Shown one piece after another: positions 5,116 through 8,262 of a DNA stretch of 8,262 nt (positions are counted from its first letter, which is position 1; every line of letters begins with the position of its first letter). The translations under genes and the position numbers were made by a program. Origin of the DNA: Gammaproteobacteria bacterium (lineage in GTDB: Bacteria; Pseudomonadota; Gammaproteobacteria; Steroidobacterales; Steroidobacteraceae); contig JAQGOD010000348.1 in assembly GCA_028293775.1 (NCBI GenBank), positions 1 through 8,262 of the forward strand. Reading direction: 5' to 3'. The notes under the pieces were generated by a model. The model was not told the DNA's origin, searched no databases, and saw nothing but the letters and a program-made list of their open reading frames with translations.

Positions 5116-7206
5116 CTATTCCGCTGTCTTGTTTTGGTTGGCTTGGTGAATGACGAAACTGCGAATTGCGGCTGCATCATCGCGGCTGAGCGCGCTCTTG
5201 AATGAGGCCATGCCGGCATCCTTCAACGCCCCATCCAGTACGATGTTGTAAAAGAAATCCATGCCCAAAAAGTTCGATGCACGCAAATCCGGAACGACGC
5301 CTCCGCCGACGGCATGCTCACCGTGGCAAGCACTGCAATACTGGTCGTACAAGGGCTCGCCTCGCGCGATGGATGCGGCATCCGAGGGCTCCGGTGGAGG
5401 GTTGATGACGAAGGAACGCGGTTCGAGCGGCGGTAGCGTCGCGGTACCCCCGACCTTAAAAACCAACAGTCGACTGACATTGCGCAAATTACCGGACATC
5501 GCCGCGGCCTTGCCGCCGCTCAACGCATAGCTCCCGCCCCAACCGCTCAACACGGCGATGTATTGCTCGCCGCCGGCTTCGAATGTACTGGGCCCGGCAA
5601 TGATCCCCGACTGCGCATACATCGACCAGAGCTTCTCGCCGCTATCCGCCCGATAGACATTGAAATTGCCCGCGGCGTCTCCCTGCGCAACGATGTTGCC
5701 CGCTGTGGTGACGACGCCGCCGTTCCAGGGACCCTGGTACGAAACGCGCCACGCTTCGCGCTGCCGCGACGGATCCCAGGCAAGCAGAAACCCTTCGACG
5801 GGTGTGGGCGTTGAAGCCAAAGCGACGCCGAGATTCCAGCCGATCGGGGCTACGGGTAGGGGCGGCAACGGTATATATCGCGTCGAAACTTGCTGTGCCG
5901 GGATGTACACCAAACCGGTCTTGGGATTGAAGGCCATGGGTTGCCAGCTGTGCGCCCCCAACGGACCCGGCTTGACTTCAACCGGTTTGCCGGTGTCGTT
6001 GTAGCGGGCATCCTTGTTCTCCAGGGGGCGCCCGCTTTTGAGGTCAATGCCGCTTGCCCACGTGACCGGCACGATGGCCCTTGCGGAGATCAGCGCGCCG
6101 TTCCTGCGATCCAGCACGTAGAAAAATCCATTCTTGTTGGCCTGCATCAACACCTGGCGCTCCTTTCCGTCGATCTTAAGATCAGCGAGGACCAATTGCT
6201 GAACGGCGTCGAAATCCCATTCCTCGCCGGGCGTCGCCTGGTAGTGCCAAGCATATTGCCCAGTATCGGCATGCAGTGCGACGATGGAGGCCAGATAGAG
6301 ATTGTCGCCCTTGCCCGCGCTGCGCGCCGAGCGTGCCCACTGTGTGCCATTGCCCACGCCGAAATAGAGCAGGTTGAGGTGCGGATCGTAAGAAATCGCA
6401 TCCCATACCGGGCCCCCGCCGCCGAGCTTCCACCACTCGCCCGACCAGGTCTTGGCGGCCCGCGCCATCGCCTCATTTTCAAAAGGTTTGGACGGATCTC
6501 CGGGGACGGTAAAGAAGCGCCAGGCTAGCCTCCCGCTCTCCGCGTCGTAAGCGGAAATGTAACCTCGCATCCCGTATTCACCGCCGCTGTTGCCGATAAT
6601 GACCCGGCCATTGATGACCCGGGGTGCTTGCGTGATGGTGTACGGCTTGTTGGTATCGACGGTCTGCGTGCTCCATACCGACGTGCCGGTCGCGGCGTCG
6701 AGCGCGATCAGCCGTCCGTCATAAGCACCGACGAATATTTTATGATTCCAGGCCGCAACGCCTCGATTGCCGACATCGCAGCACGCATTCACGCCCAGCT
6801 CGCGGCGCACCTGCGGGTCGTAAGCCCAGAGCAGCCGGCCCGTTCGCGCATCATAGGCCTTGACCAGGCTCCATGCCGTCGATATGTACAGGGTCCCGTC
6901 CACTACCAAAGGCGTCGCTTCCTGAGCCCGATTGGTATCAAGGTCGGCAAACCACGCAAGACCGAGATTGCGGGCGTTCTTGTCATTGATGCGTGCCAGC
7001 GGGCTATAGCGTTGTTCGCTGTAGGTGCGCCCATACGTGAGCCAATTGCCGGGTTCCTTATCGGCATTGGCAATTCTCGTACCGTCGACGGGCTTGCCGC
7101 TCGGGTCGGCCGCGCGCACAGGCGCGCACGCCAAAGTCAGCAACCCTATAATGAAGCACAATGTGATCGACACACTGAATCGCGCGTCTGCGCAGCGCTT
7201 TTTCAT
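5116..7206 (-). CDS. Secreted PQQ-dependent quinohemoprotein alcohol dehydrogenase with C-terminal cytochrome c
   Basis: The 696-residue product begins with a signal peptide (MKKR, hydrophobic core, cleavage likely after PVRA near residue 32), so it acts in the periplasm. Residues about 50-590 form the eight-bladed PQQ propeller and about 610-690 a cytochrome c domain with CSACH (C624, C627, H628) and probable axial Met666. PQQ-site residues expected for methanol/ethanol dehydrogenases are present: E96, the adjacent cysteine pair C142-C143, R148, W268 and K358. Metal ligands fit E210, N286 and catalytic D331 in TPGEEWDFDAVQ. D333, two residues on, is the extra Asp of lanthanide-using enzymes. 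It should oxidise an alcohol or aldehyde and pass electrons through its heme to the respiratory chain. The ATG at 7206 is preferred over one at 7338 because GGGAG precedes it and the signal peptide then starts the protein. It follows the SYLF gene by 26 bp. The substrate is unknown. Confidence 0.93.
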   Translation of the reverse strand: MKKRCADARFSVSITLCFIIGLLTLACAPVRAADPSGKPVDGTRIANADKEPGNWLTYGRTYSEQRYSPLARINDKNARNLGLAWFADLDTNRAQEATPLVVDGTLYISTAWSLVKAYDARTGRLLWAYDPQVRRELGVNACCDVGNRGVAAWNHKIFVGAYDGRLIALDAATGTSVWSTQTVDTNKPYTITQAPRVINGRVIIGNSGGEYGMRGYISAYDAESGRLAWRFFTVPGDPSKPFENEAMARAAKTWSGEWWKLGGGGPVWDAISYDPHLNLLYFGVGNGTQWARSARSAGKGDNLYLASIVALHADTGQYAWHYQATPGEEWDFDAVQQLVLADLKIDGKERQVLMQANKNGFFYVLDRRNGALISARAIVPVTWASGIDLKSGRPLENKDARYNDTGKPVEVKPGPLGAHSWQPMAFNPKTGLVYIPAQQVSTRYIPLPPLPVAPIGWNLGVALASTPTPVEGFLLAWDPSRQREAWRVSYQGPWNGGVVTTAGNIVAQGDAAGNFNVYRADSGEKLWSMYAQSGIIAGPSTFEAGGEQYIAVLSGWGGSYALSGGKAAAMSGNLRNVSRLLVFKVGGTATLPPLEPRSFVINPPPEPSDAASIARGEPLYDQYCSACHGEHAVGGGVVPDLRASNFLGMDFFYNIVLDGALKDAGMASFKSALSRDDAAAIRSFVIHQANQNKTAE

Positions 7207-7232
7207 CCCTCTCCCGATCAGCGTTTGATTTT

Positions 7233-7808
7233 TCAGCCCGCTCCGCGAGGCTTGAACTCGAATTTCTGGCCCGCCACAGCAGCCGCGTACATCAAGCCGC
7301 CCTTGGCAATCGTGAACACCGCCATGCCGCCATTCCAATCCCCGTCGGTGACGGCATCTTTCTTACCGGCACTGGCGCCGGAGCTCACGCCATTGGTGCC
7401 CGCGCTCGCACTGGCGCCGGCGGTAATGGCCACGGCCTTGGCACCGGCCGAGAACTCGAACTTGCCGGATGCGAACTCATCGAAGGCGCGTTTGTCCTTG
7501 AAGAAAATGATCTCGCTGTAGTCTTGACCGCCCGCTTGAAAACCGACGCTGAGTTGTTTCATCGATGCATCGCCCACATATTTTCCGTGCACATACACAC
7601 GGCCCTTGCCGTAGGCTCCTCCCACCACCAGGCCCGCTTCGCCGATGTCGGGAAACACCGCATGACCATAACTCTCCTTGAAAAATACGGCGCTTTCGCC
7701 GGCATTCTTAAACAACGCAACGGTGTCATCGTATTTGTCGGCGTTGGCGATGCCCACGGCGGCAAACATGCACAATACAAAACTAGCAAGCTGGGTGATG
7801 CGTTTCAT
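7233..7808 (-). CDS. Secreted lipid-binding SYLF (Ysc84-like) domain protein
   Basis: The 191-residue protein has a signal peptide (MKRITQLASFVLCMFAAVGI, likely cleaved after ANA at residue 23). The mature part matches the SYLF/Ysc84 family: YGHAVFPDIGEAGLVVGGAY (47-66) with following GKGRVYVHGKY, VGFQAGGQDYSEIIFFKD (88-105), and GGMAVFTIAKGGLMYAAAVA (160-179) with following GQKFEFKP. Family members bind phospholipids, and bacterial forms are periplasmic or envelope proteins of largely unknown role. Residues about 130-149 are a Gly/Ala/Ser-rich insert, partly from a 13-base direct repeat. GGAG lies 8 bases before the ATG at 7808. The gene lies 44 bp after the zinc-finger gene and 26 bp before the dehydrogenase, so it may be co-transcribed with the dehydrogenase. 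A functional link, such as aiding secretion or membrane contact of the dehydrogenase, is speculation. Confidence 0.9.
   Translation of the reverse strand: MKRITQLASFVLCMFAAVGIANADKYDDTVALFKNAGESAVFFKESYGHAVFPDIGEAGLVVGGAYGKGRVYVHGKYVGDASMKQLSVGFQAGGQDYSEIIFFKDKRAFDEFASGKFEFSAGAKAVAITAGASASAGTNGVSSGASAGKKDAVTDGDWNGGMAVFTIAKGGLMYAAAVAGQKFEFKPRGAG
7369..7420. repeat. Short in-frame direct repeat in the SYLF gene
   Basis: GCACTGGCGCCGG occurs at 7369-7381 and again at 7408-7420, offset 39 bp (13 codons). It sits in the Gly/Ala/Ser-rich part of the SYLF protein (about residues 130-149). It looks like ordinary low-complexity expansion rather than a mobile or regulatory element. Confidence 0.5.
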
Positions 7809-7852
7809 GTTCGTTACTCCTCGTGCCTACCTTACGTGACCCCTTGGAATTA

Positions 7853-8125
7853 TCAATTCAATTGCACTTCGATTTCATCGACGAAGCACCAACTCCACTC
7901 CTCGCCGGGCTCAAAGGAGGAAATGATGGGATGCCCCGTAGCGGCGGCATGCGTACGCGCGTGGCGATTTTTCGAGTCATCGCAACAACCCACATGGCCG
8001 CAGCTTCGGCATAACCGCAAATGCACCCACGTGTCACCGCTCGCCAGGCATTCCACGCAGCCCTTGCCCGAGGGACTAACATGTCTGACGCTCTTGAGGT
8101 GCGTACACGCGCGGATTCTGCCCAT
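7853..8125 (-). CDS. Small UBP-type (ZnF-UBP) zinc-finger protein
   Basis: This 90-residue protein is almost entirely one ubiquitin-hydrolase-type zinc finger. The pattern is CTHL (C7, H9), GCVECLASG (C23, C26), WVHLRLCRSCGHVGCCDD (H35, C39, C42, H44, C47, C48), NRHARTH (H55, H59), TGHPIISSFEPGEEWSWC (H65, C80) and FVDEIEVQLN. In eukaryotes this fold binds the free C-terminus of ubiquitin; stand-alone bacterial copies of about this length are common and their ligand is unknown. No catalytic domain is attached. GGAG lies 5 bases before the ATG at 8125. It starts 21 bp after the preceding gene's stop, so co-transcription is likely. Family assignment is strong; any biological role in this operon is not visible from sequence. 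Confidence 0.92.
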   Translation of the reverse strand: MGRIRACTHLKSVRHVSPSGKGCVECLASGDTWVHLRLCRSCGHVGCCDDSKNRHARTHAAATGHPIISSFEPGEEWSWCFVDEIEVQLN

Positions 8126-8146
8126 CAGTTCTCCAAATTCTCTCGG

Positions 8147-8262
8147 TCAGCGATCCTTATTGGGATTGATGAGGTATTTTTCGCCCGTCGCTCGCTTGGA
8201 GTAGTCAGCGATGGTGTCCGGCTGCAGAGACTCTGTGAGCGAAATTTCCCTCGAATAGTGGC
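8147..8262 (-). CDS. C-terminal 37 residues of an unidentified gene, cut by the right edge
   Basis: One frame stays open from the window edge to a TGA at 8149-8147 and gives a hydrophilic tail that includes SLTESLQPDTIADYSKRATG, then EKYLINPNKDR. One of the other two frames (first base 8261) stops within about 20 codons, while the third (first base 8262) reads on past 8147. Spacing to the zinc-finger start (21 bp) is normal for an operon. I do not recognise the family from this fragment, and calling it a gene rests on the frame, the protein-like composition and the spacing. Confidence 0.6.
   Translation of the reverse strand, partial: HYSREISLTESLQPDTIADYSKRATGEKYLINPNKDR

Noticed and set aside
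7207..7338. N-terminal extension of the dehydrogenase to an ATG at 7338
   Set aside because: It would overlap the SYLF gene by 106 bp and hide a clear signal peptide; the ATG at 7206 has a ribosome site.
6628..7521. 297-codon plus-strand open frame
   Set aside because: It is antisense to the dehydrogenase start and the SYLF gene, crosses their junction, and its translation looks like Arg/Ala-rich shadow sequence. Both minus-strand genes have strong family motifs.

Overview
This is an accessory-looking stretch from a GC-rich proteobacterium, probably a soil or freshwater beta- or gammaproteobacterium. That placement is inference: the window pairs a PQQ-dependent quinohemoprotein alcohol dehydrogenase with a PoxB-type thiamine-diphosphate enzyme, an ElaB/YqjD-type (DUF883) membrane protein, a SYLF-domain periplasmic protein and an outer-membrane-barrel-like protein, and it holds no RNA gene to place it precisely. 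All ten genes I can support read on the minus strand, so transcription runs from high to low coordinates. The plus strand holds only antisense shadows.

Reading with transcription, from the right edge: the last 37 codons of an unidentified gene (8147-8262), a small UBP-type zinc-finger protein (7853-8125), a secreted SYLF-domain protein (7233-7808), and a secreted PQQ plus cytochrome c alcohol dehydrogenase (5116-7206). Gaps are only 21-44 bp, so these may be one transcript. The dehydrogenase carries an extra Asp (D333) two residues after its catalytic Asp, the signature associated with lanthanide rather than calcium use.

After a 166-bp gap comes a tight four-gene envelope cluster: a 26-residue membrane microprotein (4869-4949), a four-helix membrane protein starting at GTG (3983-4858), a DUF883 tail-anchored protein (3631-3969), and a secreted protein that looks like a small outer-membrane barrel (2885-3634), best started at a TTG overlapping the previous stop. 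The short spacings and overlapping signals suggest translational coupling. Several members recall general-stress envelope proteins, but no function is proven.

After a further 94 bp comes a metabolic pair: a PoxB-like ThDP/FAD 2-oxoacid oxidase that lacks the usual C-terminal membrane-binding peptide (1102-2790) and, 34 bp on, a class III (CaiB/BaiF) CoA-transferase cut by the left edge (1-1067). The pair suggests oxidative decarboxylation of a 2-oxoacid followed by CoA activation of the acid product. The oxidase gene also contains an unusually perfect 14-bp inverted repeat. There is no gene-free stretch longer than 300 bases, and I saw no insertion sequence, CRISPR array, tRNA or rRNA.
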